From Cellulomonas sp. NS3 (lineage in GTDB: Bacteria > Actinomycetota > Actinomycetes > Actinomycetales > Cellulomonadaceae), in assembly GCF_024757985.1 (NCBI RefSeq), contig NZ_CP103289.1:3286001-3350000 (forward strand): 64,000 bases of DNA. Direction: 5' to 3'. Positions 50,121 through 63,972 of this stretch are shown here, piece by piece. The notes below the pieces were generated by a model that ran no database searches, was not told the DNA's origin, and worked only from the letters and a program-made list of their open reading frames with translations. The first letter of the stretch is position 1, and each line of letters begins with the position of its first letter. Made by a program: the position numbers and the translations under genes.

Positions 50121-51773
50121 TCAGGCCTCGAGGACGCCCTGGTAGAACTCGCGCAGCTGGTCGCCGCCCGACTGACGCCACGTCTCGACCGCGGCGTCGA
50201 GGTCGTCGAGGGACTTGCGGCCGCGCGAGATGTCCTTCTCGAGGTCGACGAACGGCTGACCGATCGAGGCGTACTCGTCGGGCTCGCTGATCTGCACGCC
50301 GTAGAACAGCGGCTCCTCGGTGTACTGCGCGGCGTCCGCGGTGAACTCGCTGGACGCCTTCACGAAGCCCGGGTACTGGACCTTCGCGTTCACGACCGGC
50401 GGCGCGGTGAGGAACATGTACGTCGGCTGGAGCTCGGTCGCGGCCAGCTCGGTCGGGACCGGCAGGCCGTCGGCGCCGCGCGTGAAGTGCACGCCCTCGA
50501 CGCCGTTGTTGATGAGGTCGAACTCGGTGGTGCCGAACGGCGCGGCGAGCAGGTTCGCGATCCGCAGGAGCTCCTCGATGCGCTCGGGGTCGTCCGACTT
50601 CTTGAGGAAGCTGAAGATGTTCGCGGGCTGGCCCTTGTAGTAGACCGGGTCACCGCCGTCGGCGCCGAAGGGCGGCAGGGGCTGCTGGTTGTACGTCGGG
50701 TTGGTGGTGAGCTGTCGGCCGAGCGCCTCGTGCCACCCACCGATGCCGTCGTTCATCACGAGCAGCTTCCCGGACTCGAAGAGCTCCTTGTTCCAGGCGG
50801 TGTCGATGTCGGGGTGCACGAGCCCGGCGGCCCACACCGCGGCGTTCCACTCGAGGGCCTTGCGGTACTCCTCGGTCTCGACGCGGTGGACGAGCTTGCC
50901 GTCCACGAGCTTCCACTTGGGCACGACGCCGTGGATGATCGTCGACGTGTTCCACAGGTCCGCCGCGGCGTAGACGCCGGCCGACGGGTTGTTGATCTCC
51001 TGGAGCAGCGCCAGGAGGTCGTCGGCGCTCTTCACGTCCGGCGTGATGCCCAGGCCGTCGAGGATGTCCTTGCGGTAGAACACCACGTCGTTGATGACCT
51101 CGCCGGGGAACGGCAGGCCGTACAGGCGGCCGTTGAACGACGACCACTGCCAGGCGGCGGTGGGGATGTTCGCGAGGTTCGGGTACTCGAGCGCCTTGTC
51201 GCCGGCGAGGAAGTCGGTCAGGTCCTGGAAGACGTTGGGCACGACCTCGGAGGCGAAGCGCGGCGGGACGTTCCACGTCGGGACGCAGACCCAGTCCGGC
51301 AGGTCGTCCGCGGCCGAGAGCGCGGTCGCGAGCACCGTGCCGTAGTCGTTGCCGTCGGCGATGTTGAACGTGATGGTCGCGCCGAGCGCGGCGTTCACGG
51401 CCTCGTAGTACTGGTTGCCCTTGACCGGCGGCGGCGTGCCCCACAGCGGGGTCATCGCGGTGAACTCGGTCCCGTTGCCCGGGGGCTCCTCGACCGACTG
51501 CACGAGGTCCGTCGGGATCGTCTCGTAGCCCGCCGTCGACCCGTTGACGCTCGGGTAGTCGGGCTCCGCGAAGACGATCTCCTTGTACGTGGGCAGCACG
51601 TCGGCGCCGGCCGTCGCCCCGGGCTCCGCCGTCACGCCGGCCTCGCCGTTCGAGCACGCGGTCAGCAGCGACGGGACCCCGACGACGGCCGCGCCCGCGG
51701 CGACCATCCCGAGGAAGGACCGCCGCTTGACGGCGATCTCCCCGACCTGGCCGAGCTGTGTGGTGGTGTTCAT
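50121..51773 (-). CDS. Large carbohydrate ABC substrate-binding lipoprotein (LplA type)
   Basis: The 550-residue product has a twin-arginine-like signal (VKRRSFLGMVAAGAAVVG) ending in a lipobox LLTAC (Cys40), so export may use the Tat route. The mature domain is larger than usual (about 510 residues), as in LplA/YtcQ-type binding proteins for larger or complex oligosaccharides. It has many aromatic stretches (YGLPFPGEVINDVVFYRKD; WQWSSFNGRLYG). A LacI-type operator lies 106 nt upstream (51879-51892). First gene of the importer operon in the xyloglucan-like locus. No ATPase gene follows. Confidence 0.9.
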   Translation of the reverse strand: MNTTTQLGQVGEIAVKRRSFLGMVAAGAAVVGVPSLLTACSNGEAGVTAEPGATAGADVLPTYKEIVFAEPDYPSVNGSTAGYETIPTDLVQSVEEPPGNGTEFTAMTPLWGTPPPVKGNQYYEAVNAALGATITFNIADGNDYGTVLATALSAADDLPDWVCVPTWNVPPRFASEVVPNVFQDLTDFLAGDKALEYPNLANIPTAAWQWSSFNGRLYGLPFPGEVINDVVFYRKDILDGLGITPDVKSADDLLALLQEINNPSAGVYAAADLWNTSTIIHGVVPKWKLVDGKLVHRVETEEYRKALEWNAAVWAAGLVHPDIDTAWNKELFESGKLLVMNDGIGGWHEALGRQLTTNPTYNQQPLPPFGADGGDPVYYKGQPANIFSFLKKSDDPERIEELLRIANLLAAPFGTTEFDLINNGVEGVHFTRGADGLPVPTELAATELQPTYMFLTAPPVVNAKVQYPGFVKASSEFTADAAQYTEEPLFYGVQISEPDEYASIGQPFVDLEKDISRGRKSLDDLDAAVETWRQSGGDQLREFYQGVLEA

Positions 51774-51878
51774 GAGCGCCCTTCACTCCCTTGTGGAAAC
51801 GCGGTGTCCTCGTGGTCCCCCGTGCCGACGACCCGCGATCGTCCGTGATCGGTGCGGGTGTCGGTCGATCCGCGAACA

Positions 51879-51892
51879 TCGAAGCGGTTCGA
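51879..51892 (-). promoter_or_regulatory. Probable LacI operator for the ABC importer operon
   Basis: TCGAAGCGGTTCGA is a near-perfect palindrome, 106 nt before the binding-protein start, and matches the sites at GH42 and GH3. Confidence 0.7.
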
Positions 51893-52055
51893 CGCCCGCA
51901 CTCTACGGCCTCCCCCCGCGACCGAGCAACCACTGCCCAGATCGAGACCGGAACGTCATCGCGACGGGCGCGCGGCCGGTCGTAGGCAGGTCGACCGGTG
52001 CTCACGCGTCCGCTAGCGTGTGGCCCGCGTCACGCCCAGCACGTGGCTGCTATCG

Positions 52056-52069
52056 TCGAAACGGTTCGA
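52056..52069 (+). promoter_or_regulatory. Probable LacI operator for GH3
   Basis: TCGAAACGGTTCGA, extended to GTCGAAACGGTTCGAC, lies 86 nt before the GH3 start. A degenerate second site follows at 52078-52091, giving two sites in phase (22 nt apart). Confidence 0.7.
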
Positions 52070-52154
52070 CGATCCGATCGAAGCGGTCCCCCCGCAGCGC
52101 GCCTCGCCGCAGCGCAGGACCGGTTCGCCCACCGCACCAGAACGAGGGACCCCC

Positions 52155-55100
52155 GTGGCCGACGACGACCTCCAGGCAGCCCCGACGTACCGCGACCCCG
52201 CCCAGCCGTTCCCGGCCCGGGCCCGTGACCTGCTCGCACGGCTCACGCTCGACGAGAAGGTCGCGCTGCTGCACCAGCACGCGCCCGCGGTCGACCGCGT
52301 CGGGCTGCGGGCCTTCCACACCGGCGCCGAGGTGCTGCACGGCGTCGCGTGGCTCGGCGTCGCGACGTCGTTCCCGCAGCCCGTCGGGCTCGCCGCGACC
52401 TGGGACGCGGCGCTGCTGACCCGGGTCGGCGAGGTCGTCGGCACCGAGCTCCGCGCCAAGCACGCCGCCGACCCCGCCGTGAGCCTCAACGTCTGGGCGC
52501 CGGTCGTGAACCCCCTGCGCCACCCCCTGTGGGGCCGCAACGAGGAGGGCTTCTCCGAGGACCCGCACCTCACGGCGCACCTCGCGACCGCCTACGCCCG
52601 TGGCCTGCGCGGGGACCACCCCGTCTACTGGCGCACGGTGCCCACGCTCAAGCACTTCCTGGCGTACAACAACGAGACCGACCGCGCGCTCACGAGCTCG
52701 CAGCTGCGCCCGCGCGTGCTGCACGAGTACGAGCTGCCCGCGTACCGCGGACCCATCGAGGCCGGCGTGGTCGGCGCCGTCATGCCGTCGTACAACCTCG
52801 TCAACGGGCGGCCCAACCACGTCGCCCGGGAGCTGCTCGACGAGCTGCGCAGCTGGACCGACGCCTCGCTCATGGTCGTGTCCGACGCCGCCGCGCCCGG
52901 CAACCTCGTGACGTTCGAGCGGTACTACGACGACCACGTCGAGAGCCACGCCGCGATGGTGCGGGCCGGCGTCGACTCGTTCACCGACAACGACGCCGAC
53001 ACCCGCCCGACCGTCGAGCGCCTGCACGCGGCGCTCGAGCGCGGGCTGCTCACCGAGGCCGAGGTCGACCGGGCCGTGCTGCGCCAGCTCGAGCTGCGCC
53101 TCGCGACCGGCGAGCTCGACCCCGGCCTCGACCCGTACGCCGGCGTGGGGGCGGACGCGCTCGACCTGCCGGAGCACCGCGCGCTCGCGCGTGAGGTCGC
53201 GGCGCGCGCCGTGGTCGTGCTCCAGAACGACGGCGTGCTGCCGCTGCGGCCCGGCGCGAGCGTCGCCGTCGTCGGCCCGCTCGCCGACCGCGTGCTGCAG
53301 GACTGGTACTCCGGCACCCCGCCGTACCTCGTGGGCCTCGGCAGCGCGCTCGCCGAGCGGCTCGGCTCGTCCGCGGTCCGCGTCGCCGACGGTGCGGATC
53401 GCGTCGCGCTGCGGTCCCTGACCACGGGCGCGTACGTGCGCCAGGTCGACGCCGCGACCCCCCTCACGGCCGACGCCCGCACCGCGACCGACGAGGGCGC
53501 CGCGTTCGACGTGACGTCGTGGGGCGAGGGCCTCGTGACGCTGCGCGGCGTCCGCTCAGGGCTGCTCTGGTCCGGTGCCGGCTGGGTCGTGCGCGCCGAC
53601 GCCGAGCGCGTCGGCGGCTGGGTCGCCCAGGAGAGCTTCCGGCTGCACCGGCACCCCGACGGCACGTGGTCCGTCCAGCACGTCGGCTCGGGCCGGTGGG
53701 TCCGCGTCCAGAACGACACCACCGGCACGCTCGTGGCCGAGGCGCACGATGCCGCCGACGCCGAGCGGTTCACGCTGCGCACGCTCCGCTCCGGGCACGC
53801 CGAGGTCGCCGAGGCGGCCGCGGGCGCCGACGTCGTGGTCGTCGCGGTCGGGAACGACCCGCACCTGCTCGGGCGCGAGACCGAGGACCGCCCGCACCTG
53901 CGCCTGCCCGACGCGTCCGCCGAGCTCTGGCGCACCGCGCGCGACGCGAACCCCCGCGCGGTGCTCGCGGTGGTGTCCTCCTACCCGTACGTGCTCGGTC
54001 CCGTGGCCGACGAGGCCGCCGCGGTCCTGTGGTCCTCGCACGCCGGCCAGGAGCTCGGGCACGGGCTCACCGACGTGCTCGTGGGCGACGTCGAACCCTC
54101 CGGGCACCTCGCGCAGACCTGGGTCGCGGACGAGTCCCACGTCGGTGACCTGCTCGACTACGACGTGATCAGCGCCGGGTCGACGTACTGGTACGCCCGG
54201 CACGAGCCGCTCTACGCGTTCGGCCACGGGCTGTCGTACACGACGGTCGAGCACCGCGGCCTCCGCGTCGTGGCCCCGTCCGGCGCCGTGACCGGTGCGA
54301 CGGACGGCGCCGACCCGGCGACCGGCGGCCGGCCCGCCGCGGCCGGCCCCGTGCGGGTCGACGCCGACGCGCACCTCGACGTCGAGGTCGACGTCGCGAA
54401 CACCGGGGACCGCACGGTCGACGAGCTCGTGCAGGTCTACGCGAGCGCCGTCGACCACCGGCTCACGGTCCCCCGCCGTCGCCTGCTCGGCCACGTCCGC
54501 GTGCCGCTCGAGCCCGGCGCCGTCGCGACCGCGACGGTCCGGGTCAGGGTCGCCGACCTCGCCGTCTGGGACGTCACGCGCGACGCGCTCGCGGTCGAGC
54601 CCGGCAGGTATGTGCTCCACGCGGGCTCGTCGTCGACCCACCTGCCCGTGAACGCCGAGGTGGTCGTCGCCGGGGATCCCGTCGCGCCGCGCGACGCCCT
54701 CGACCGACCCCTCCGGGCGACCGACTTCGACGACCACGACGGCATCGAGCTCGCCGAGCGCACGCGCGACGCGGGCGACGCCGTCCAGGTGCCGCGGGGC
54801 TGTGGCTCCGCCGCCGTGACGCTGCGGGACGTCGACGCCCGGGGTGCCGCGCGGCTCGGGCTCACCGTCGCCCGGACCCGCGCCGGGGCCGCGTCCGTCC
54901 GCGTCGAGGTGCGCGACGGCGCCGGGGCGTGGCAGGTCGCCGCCTCGGCCGACGTCCCGGCGGACGGCGCGCGCCACGACTGGAGCACGGTCGACGCCGT
55001 GCGGGGTCCGGCGTGGGATGCGCTCACCGACGCGGTGACGGACCTGCGGGTGGTGCTCACCGGACCTGCCCGCCTGACCGAGCTCACGTTCGGCGGCTGA
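52155..55100 (+). CDS. GH3 beta-glycosidase with inserted beta-trefoil-like and C-terminal beta domains
   Basis: The 981-residue product has the GH3 barrel with nucleophile Asp244 in LMVVSDAAAPGN and the KHFLAYNNETDR segment. The second domain (VVGPLADRVLQDWYSGTPP) is interrupted at about 417-546 by three related units (LRSLTTGAYVRQV; LRGVRSGLLWSG; VQHVGSGRWVRVQ) that look like a fascin/ricin-type beta-trefoil. The domain then resumes (VVVVAVGNDPHLLGRETEDRP). A fibronectin-III-like domain (VDVANTGDRTVDELVQVYAS) follows, then a C-terminal carbohydrate-module-like region after 850. No signal peptide. It would hydrolyse beta-glucosyl or beta-xylosyl oligosaccharides in the cytoplasm. The GTG at 52155 has GAGGGA at 6-nt spacing. 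Confidence 0.9.
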   Translation: MADDDLQAAPTYRDPAQPFPARARDLLARLTLDEKVALLHQHAPAVDRVGLRAFHTGAEVLHGVAWLGVATSFPQPVGLAATWDAALLTRVGEVVGTELRAKHAADPAVSLNVWAPVVNPLRHPLWGRNEEGFSEDPHLTAHLATAYARGLRGDHPVYWRTVPTLKHFLAYNNETDRALTSSQLRPRVLHEYELPAYRGPIEAGVVGAVMPSYNLVNGRPNHVARELLDELRSWTDASLMVVSDAAAPGNLVTFERYYDDHVESHAAMVRAGVDSFTDNDADTRPTVERLHAALERGLLTEAEVDRAVLRQLELRLATGELDPGLDPYAGVGADALDLPEHRALAREVAARAVVVLQNDGVLPLRPGASVAVVGPLADRVLQDWYSGTPPYLVGLGSALAERLGSSAVRVADGADRVALRSLTTGAYVRQVDAATPLTADARTATDEGAAFDVTSWGEGLVTLRGVRSGLLWSGAGWVVRADAERVGGWVAQESFRLHRHPDGTWSVQHVGSGRWVRVQNDTTGTLVAEAHDAADAERFTLRTLRSGHAEVAEAAAGADVVVVAVGNDPHLLGRETEDRPHLRLPDASAELWRTARDANPRAVLAVVSSYPYVLGPVADEAAAVLWSSHAGQELGHGLTDVLVGDVEPSGHLAQTWVADESHVGDLLDYDVISAGSTYWYARHEPLYAFGHGLSYTTVEHRGLRVVAPSGAVTGATDGADPATGGRPAAAGPVRVDADAHLDVEVDVANTGDRTVDELVQVYASAVDHRLTVPRRRLLGHVRVPLEPGAVATATVRVRVADLAVWDVTRDALAVEPGRYVLHAGSSSTHLPVNAEVVVAGDPVAPRDALDRPLRATDFDDHDGIELAERTRDAGDAVQVPRGCGSAAVTLRDVDARGAARLGLTVARTRAGAASVRVEVRDGAGAWQVAASADVPADGARHDWSTVDAVRGPAWDALTDAVTDLRVVLTGPARLTELTFGG

Positions 55101-55147
55101 GTCGCGGCGGGCGCCGGGGTCGTGCGGGCGAGCCGCAGCACCCCGGA

Positions 55148-55175
55148 GCCGGCACGCGATCGGCCGGGTGCCGGC
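55148..55175. terminator. Hairpin after GH3
   Basis: GCCGGCAC (55148-55155) pairs with GTGCCGGC (55168-55175) across a 12-nt loop between the convergent GH3 and DUF1990 genes. Confidence 0.35.
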
Positions 55176-55208
55176 AACACCGGGCGAGCCACCGGCAGCG
55201 GCCAGGCC

Positions 55209-55748
55209 TCAGCCGGCCCGGGCGAGCCGCCGGGCACCGTGCGCGAGCAGCCGCAGGTAGGCGTGCTGGACGAGCGGCACCGCCCAGGCGAGCGGCACGA
55301 GCCAGCGCCACGCCGGGCGGCTGAAGGCGTCGACGACGAACCACAGCACGCCCGCGTCGTCGCGCTCGACCCGGAACGACTCCTCGCCGACGAACGGGTG
55401 TCCCGGCAGGCTGCCGTAACCGAACCCGACGCTGCGCTCGCCCGTCTCGGCCCACACGACCCGGCACGGCACGACCAGGCGCAGCGGGCCGGCACCCAGG
55501 CGCGTGCGGACGTCCACCCCCACGTCGGCGACCGGGGCGTCGGCGTCCACCGTGACGTGCGCCGCGGCGTGCACGCGCCACGCGAGCAGGCCGCGCCCGA
55601 CGACACCGAGGTCGCCGCGACCGAGGCGGTGCCGGACGTGCAGGTGCCGGTACCCGGCCGGCAGCGGACCCCCGCGCGTCGCCGCGACCTCGGGGTAGGT
55701 CAGGCCCGGGCGCCCCGGGGACCCCTCGTCGCGCGTGCGCGCGGTCAT
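55209..55748 (-). CDS. DUF1990 family protein
   Basis: The 179-residue product contains the recurrent DUF1990 pattern: LTYPEVAATRGGPLPAGYRHLH at the start, GRGLLAWRVHAAAHV in the middle and VGFGYGSLPGHPFVGEESFRV in the second half. It ends in a hydrophobic segment (WLVPLAWAVPLVQHAYL). The function is unknown. The ATG at 55748 shares a base with the nucS stop (TGATG), so it is translationally coupled to nucS. Confidence 0.82.
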   Translation of the reverse strand: MTARTRDEGSPGRPGLTYPEVAATRGGPLPAGYRHLHVRHRLGRGDLGVVGRGLLAWRVHAAAHVTVDADAPVADVGVDVRTRLGAGPLRLVVPCRVVWAETGERSVGFGYGSLPGHPFVGEESFRVERDDAGVLWFVVDAFSRPAWRWLVPLAWAVPLVQHAYLRLLAHGARRLARAG

Positions 55749-56443
55749 CAGAACAGGCGCGAGTCGACGTCGTCCACGCCACGCATCGCGTCGTAGTCGA
55801 GCACGACGCACGCGATGCCGCGGTCCGTCGCGAGGACCCGGGCCTGGGGCTTGATCTCCTGCGCCGCGAAGACCCCGCGCACCGGCGCCAGGTGCGGGTC
55901 ACGGTTCAGCAGCTCGAGGTAGCGCGTGAGCTGCTCGACGCCGTCGATGTCGCCGCGGCGCTTGATCTCGATCGCGACCGCCACGCCCGCGGCGTCGCGC
56001 GCGAGGATGTCGACCGGCCCGATCGCCGTCGGGAACTCGCGCCGCACGAGCGTGTGACCGCCGCCGAGCAGGTCGATCTGCGCCGCGAGCAGCTCCTGGA
56101 GGTGGGCCTCGACGCCGTCCTTGACGAGCCCGGGGTCGACCCCGAGCTCGTGCGCCGAGTCGTGCAGCACGTCGTGCACCTCGACGACGAGCCGGTCGTC
56201 GCTCTTGGCGTGCTGCACCGTCCAGACCTGGCTCACGCCGCGCTCGACGGCCTCGGCGTCGGGCTCGCCGATCGCGAGCGAGCACGGCGGGCTCATCCAG
56301 TTCAGGGGCTTGTACGAGCCGCCGTCGGAGTGCAGCAGCACGCTGCCGTCCGCCTTGACCAGCACCAGCCGGGTCGCGAGCGGCAGGTGGGCGTTGAGCC
56401 GGCCGCTGTAGCGCGCCGAGCAGCGCGCGACGACGAGGCGCAT
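55748..56443 (-). CDS. nucS: Mismatch-specific endonuclease NucS/EndoMS
   Basis: NucS is the non-canonical mismatch-repair nuclease of actinobacteria, which otherwise lack MutS/MutL; it cuts DNA at mismatched bases. The 231-residue product has the RecB-type catalytic motif with Asp145 (GPVDILARD), Glu159 and Lys161 (AIEIKRRGD). Their spacing matches the archaeal enzyme. The N-terminal domain starts [16 protein letters not shown]. It is encoded just downstream of the ATP synthase operon and DUF2550, as in mycobacteria. Confidence 0.93.
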   Translation of the reverse strand: MRLVVARCSARYSGRLNAHLPLATRLVLVKADGSVLLHSDGGSYKPLNWMSPPCSLAIGEPDAEAVERGVSQVWTVQHAKSDDRLVVEVHDVLHDSAHELGVDPGLVKDGVEAHLQELLAAQIDLLGGGHTLVRREFPTAIGPVDILARDAAGVAVAIEIKRRGDIDGVEQLTRYLELLNRDPHLAPVRGVFAAQEIKPQARVLATDRGIACVVLDYDAMRGVDDVDSRLF

Positions 56444-56480
56444 GCGGGGGGTTCCTCTCGTGGACGGCGACGACGCGCCG

Positions 56481-56906
56481 TCAGATCACGCGGCTGATCG
56501 TCGGTGGGGTGGCCTCGAGCCACGACGTGAGGCCCGCCGACGCCTCGGGGCTCATGAGCAGGTCGAAGGACTCGCCCTGCACCGTGCACCGCACGGCGAC
56601 CTGCCGGCCGAAGCGAGGTGACTCCTCGATCACGGCGCGCTCGCACACGACGATCGCCGACCGCCGCCAGCACCGCGAGGGCCGCACCGACAACGACCGG
56701 GCCCGCCACCAGTACAGGCTCTGGGCGCCGTACTGGCCGACGCCCGTGACCCACGACGCGGACGGGCCCTCCGAGCGGCGGAACGCACACTCGAAGGACC
56801 CGACGCGACGCGTGAGTCGGCCCAGCCTCGACACGCTGAGACCGAGCACGATCAGGGCGACGACCACCGCTCCGAGGAGCACGAGAGCGATCTGCTGCCC
56901 TGACAT
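56481..56906 (-). CDS. DUF2550 membrane protein
   Basis: The 141-residue product has one N-terminal membrane span ([20 protein letters not shown], 6-25) and a cytoplasmic domain with [29 protein letters not shown] and the terminal [18 protein letters not shown]. These are features of the DUF2550 family regularly found after atpC in actinobacteria. The function is unknown. It lies 10 nt after atpC. Confidence 0.87.
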   Translation of the reverse strand: MSGQQIALVLLGAVVVALIVLGLSVSRLGRLTRRVGSFECAFRRSEGPSASWVTGVGQYGAQSLYWWRARSLSVRPSRCWRRSAIVVCERAVIEESPRFGRQVAVRCTVQGESFDLLMSPEASAGLTSWLEATPPTISRVI

Positions 56907-56916
56907 GACTGCTCCG

Positions 56917-57198
56917 TCAGTGCGCGACCTGAGTGCCGGTCGTGTCCTCGACCGAGTCCACCACGACCGTCACCAGGTCCGAGTCGACGGACAGGAACCC
57001 GCCCCCGACCGTCCAGCGCAGGACCTCGCCGCCGGCCCGGGCGACCCGGACCTCACCGCGGCGCAGCACCGAGAGCACCGGGGTGTGCCCGGCGAGGATG
57101 CCGATCTCCCCGTCCGCGGCCGGCGCGCTCACCTGCCGCGCGTGGCCCGACCAGATCTTGCCGTCGGCGGCGACGACGTCGACCTCCAGCTCAGCCAT
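56917..57198 (-). CDS. atpC: ATP synthase epsilon subunit, short form
   Basis: The 93-residue product contains the whole N-terminal beta-sandwich (ELEVDVVAADGKIWSG; GEIGILAGHTPVLSVLRRGEVRV) but stops right after it (VVVDSVEDTTGTQVAH). The C-terminal two-helix domain that blocks ATP hydrolysis in longer epsilon subunits (about 120-140 residues) is absent. A short epsilon of this kind occurs in some actinobacteria. It still links gamma to the c-ring. Last gene of the atp operon. Confidence 0.92.
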   Translation of the reverse strand: MAELEVDVVAADGKIWSGHARQVSAPAADGEIGILAGHTPVLSVLRRGEVRVARAGGEVLRWTVGGGFLSVDSDLVTVVVDSVEDTTGTQVAH

Positions 57199-57243
57199 GC
57201 TGACTCCCTCTGCTCAGTTCGAACCCGGTCGTGGACGCAGGCG

Positions 57244-59684
<2,441 letters not shown>

Positions 59685-59687
59685 CGG

Positions 59688-61316
<1,629 letters not shown>

Positions 61317-61394
61317 TGCTTCTCTCCTGTCGTGTCGCACGCGGGTCGCGTGCGGGTCGAACGCGTTCTGGGGACGGGGCGCGGAGCGCGGCCG

Positions 61395-62209
61395 TCAGCT
61401 GGCAAGTCGGCGCCGGGCGTCGGCGAGCCGGGACAGCACCGTCGAGTCGACGACCTCGGCACCGACCTGGATGCGCAGGCCGCCGAGGACGTTCTCGTCG
61501 ACGATCACGTTGAGCTGGACCGGCTGCCCGTACGCCCGCTCGAGGATGCCCTCGAGCCGGGTGCGCTGGACGGCCGAGAGCTCGGTGGCCGACGTGGCCG
61601 TCGCGACGAGCCGGTTGCGACGCTCGGCGACCAGGTCGCCGACGTGCCCGAGCGTCGTCACGAAGTGCCGGCCGCGCGGCTTCTGCGTGGCACGCCGCGC
61701 CAGGAGGGCCGCCGCCGGCGTCGCACCGCCCGCGAGGATCGCGTCGAGCAGGCCCGCACGGGCCTCCGGCGTCGACGTGGCGTCGTCGGACAGGATCCGC
61801 CGGACGTCACGCTGGCCGGCGAGCGAGCGCGTCAGGCGGAACAGGTCCTCCTCCACGCGCTCGAGCGTGCCCGTGGCCTCGGCCGACGCCAGCACCGCCT
61901 GGAACGCGAGGTGCTCGACCGCCTCGGTCAGGTCGACGTCCGCCGACCAGCGGGCCCGGACGAGCTCCTGCGCGACCGCGACCGTGCTCGTGTGCGCGCC
62001 CCGGAGGACGTGCGCCACGAGCTGGGCCTTCGCGTCACCGTCGGCCGACGGGTCCGCGAGCGTCCGGCGCAGGGCGCCGGACGAGTCGAGGGCGTCGACC
62101 AGGGCGAAGAGCTGCTCGCCCAGCGTCGCCGACTCGACGCCGGCAGCACGGAGGACCGGCTCGAACCGGTTCTCCACGCTCCGCAGCGACGCCTGACTCG
62201 TCCCGCGCA

Positions 62210-62210
<1 letters not shown>
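61395..62210 (-). CDS. atpH: ATP synthase delta subunit
   Basis: The 271-residue product is longer than E. coli delta (177) but of the usual actinobacterial size. It starts MRGTSQASLRSVENRFEPVL and ends with the conserved NVIVDENVLGGLRIQVGAEVVDSTV. It holds F1 to the b-subunit stator. Its ATG shares a base with the atpF stop (TGATG). Confidence 0.94.
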
Positions 62211-63096
<886 letters not shown>

Positions 63097-63120
63097 TCAC
63101 GCGACCCCTGGGGGTGTGGG

Positions 63121-63918
63121 TCAGTGCTCGTCTTCGATGGAGAGGCTGAGGTACACGGCCGTCAGCACGACGAAGATGTACGCCTGCAGAGCGGCGACGA
63201 AGACCTCGAAGAGCGTGAGCGCGAATCCCGAGACGAAGGTCAGCGCACCGAAGACCTGCATGCCGCCCGACGCCTCGAAGACGAAGAACTGGGTGGCCGA
63301 GAAGCAGAGCACCAGCATGAGGTGGCCGGCGACCATGTTGGCCATGAGTCGAAGCGCGAGCGTCGCCGGTCGCAGGACGAAGACCGTCAGGAACTCGATG
63401 GGCGTCAGCAGCACGTACATGAACGCGGGGACGCCCGGGGGGAACAGGCTCATCTTGAGGAACCCGCCGACTCCGTGCGCCTTCACGCCCGCCCCGAGGT
63501 ACATGACGTAGACCCAGAGGGCGAGCATCACCGGGATGCCGATGAGCGACGACCCGGCGATGTTCAGCCCGGGGACGACGCCCGTGAGGTTGAACGCGAG
63601 GATCGCGAGGAACAGCGTGGTCAGGAGCGCGACGTACTTCTGCGCCTTCGCCTTGCCGATGATCTCCTCGGCGACGTTGACGCGCACGAAGTCCAGGAGG
63701 ATCTCGACGACGTTCTGGCCGCGCGTCGGGACGAGCCGGGCCCGCTTGGCCGCGATCACGAAGACGATGATCAGCACGGCGGCGGCGATCAGGCGCACGA
63801 GCTGAAGCCGGTTGAACTCGAGGAACGTGCCCTCGAAGAGGAACGGCGCCGGGAAGAAGTCGGCGATGGACGGCGCGTGGAACCCGCTCTCCTCCTCGGT
63901 GGCGAGGGGGGCGATCAT
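63121..63918 (-). CDS. atpB: ATP synthase a subunit
   Basis: The 265-residue membrane subunit forms the proton half-channels. The essential Arg is in LALRLMANMVAGHLMLVL, and the family has five to six spans, all visible here (for example YVALLTTLFLAILAFNLTGVV). It begins MIAPLATEEESGFHAP at ATG 63918. First complete gene of the atp operon in the window. Confidence 0.95.
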   Translation of the reverse strand: MIAPLATEEESGFHAPSIADFFPAPFLFEGTFLEFNRLQLVRLIAAAVLIIVFVIAAKRARLVPTRGQNVVEILLDFVRVNVAEEIIGKAKAQKYVALLTTLFLAILAFNLTGVVPGLNIAGSSLIGIPVMLALWVYVMYLGAGVKAHGVGGFLKMSLFPPGVPAFMYVLLTPIEFLTVFVLRPATLALRLMANMVAGHLMLVLCFSATQFFVFEASGGMQVFGALTFVSGFALTLFEVFVAALQAYIFVVLTAVYLSLSIEDEH

Positions 63919-63972
63919 CGCGAGGCTGGACAGTGCGAGCTCCTGGTGGTCATCGGTGCCGGGCGGGCCGCG

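Larger units (their letters stand above)
51774..52154. other. Divergent regulatory region between the ABC operon and GH3
   Basis: About 381 nt with no gene supported. It carries TCGAAGCGGTTCGA (51879-51892) towards the ABC operon, TCGAAACGGTTCGA (52056-52069) towards GH3, and a partial third site TCGAAGCGGTCCCC (52078-52091). Confidence 0.65.
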
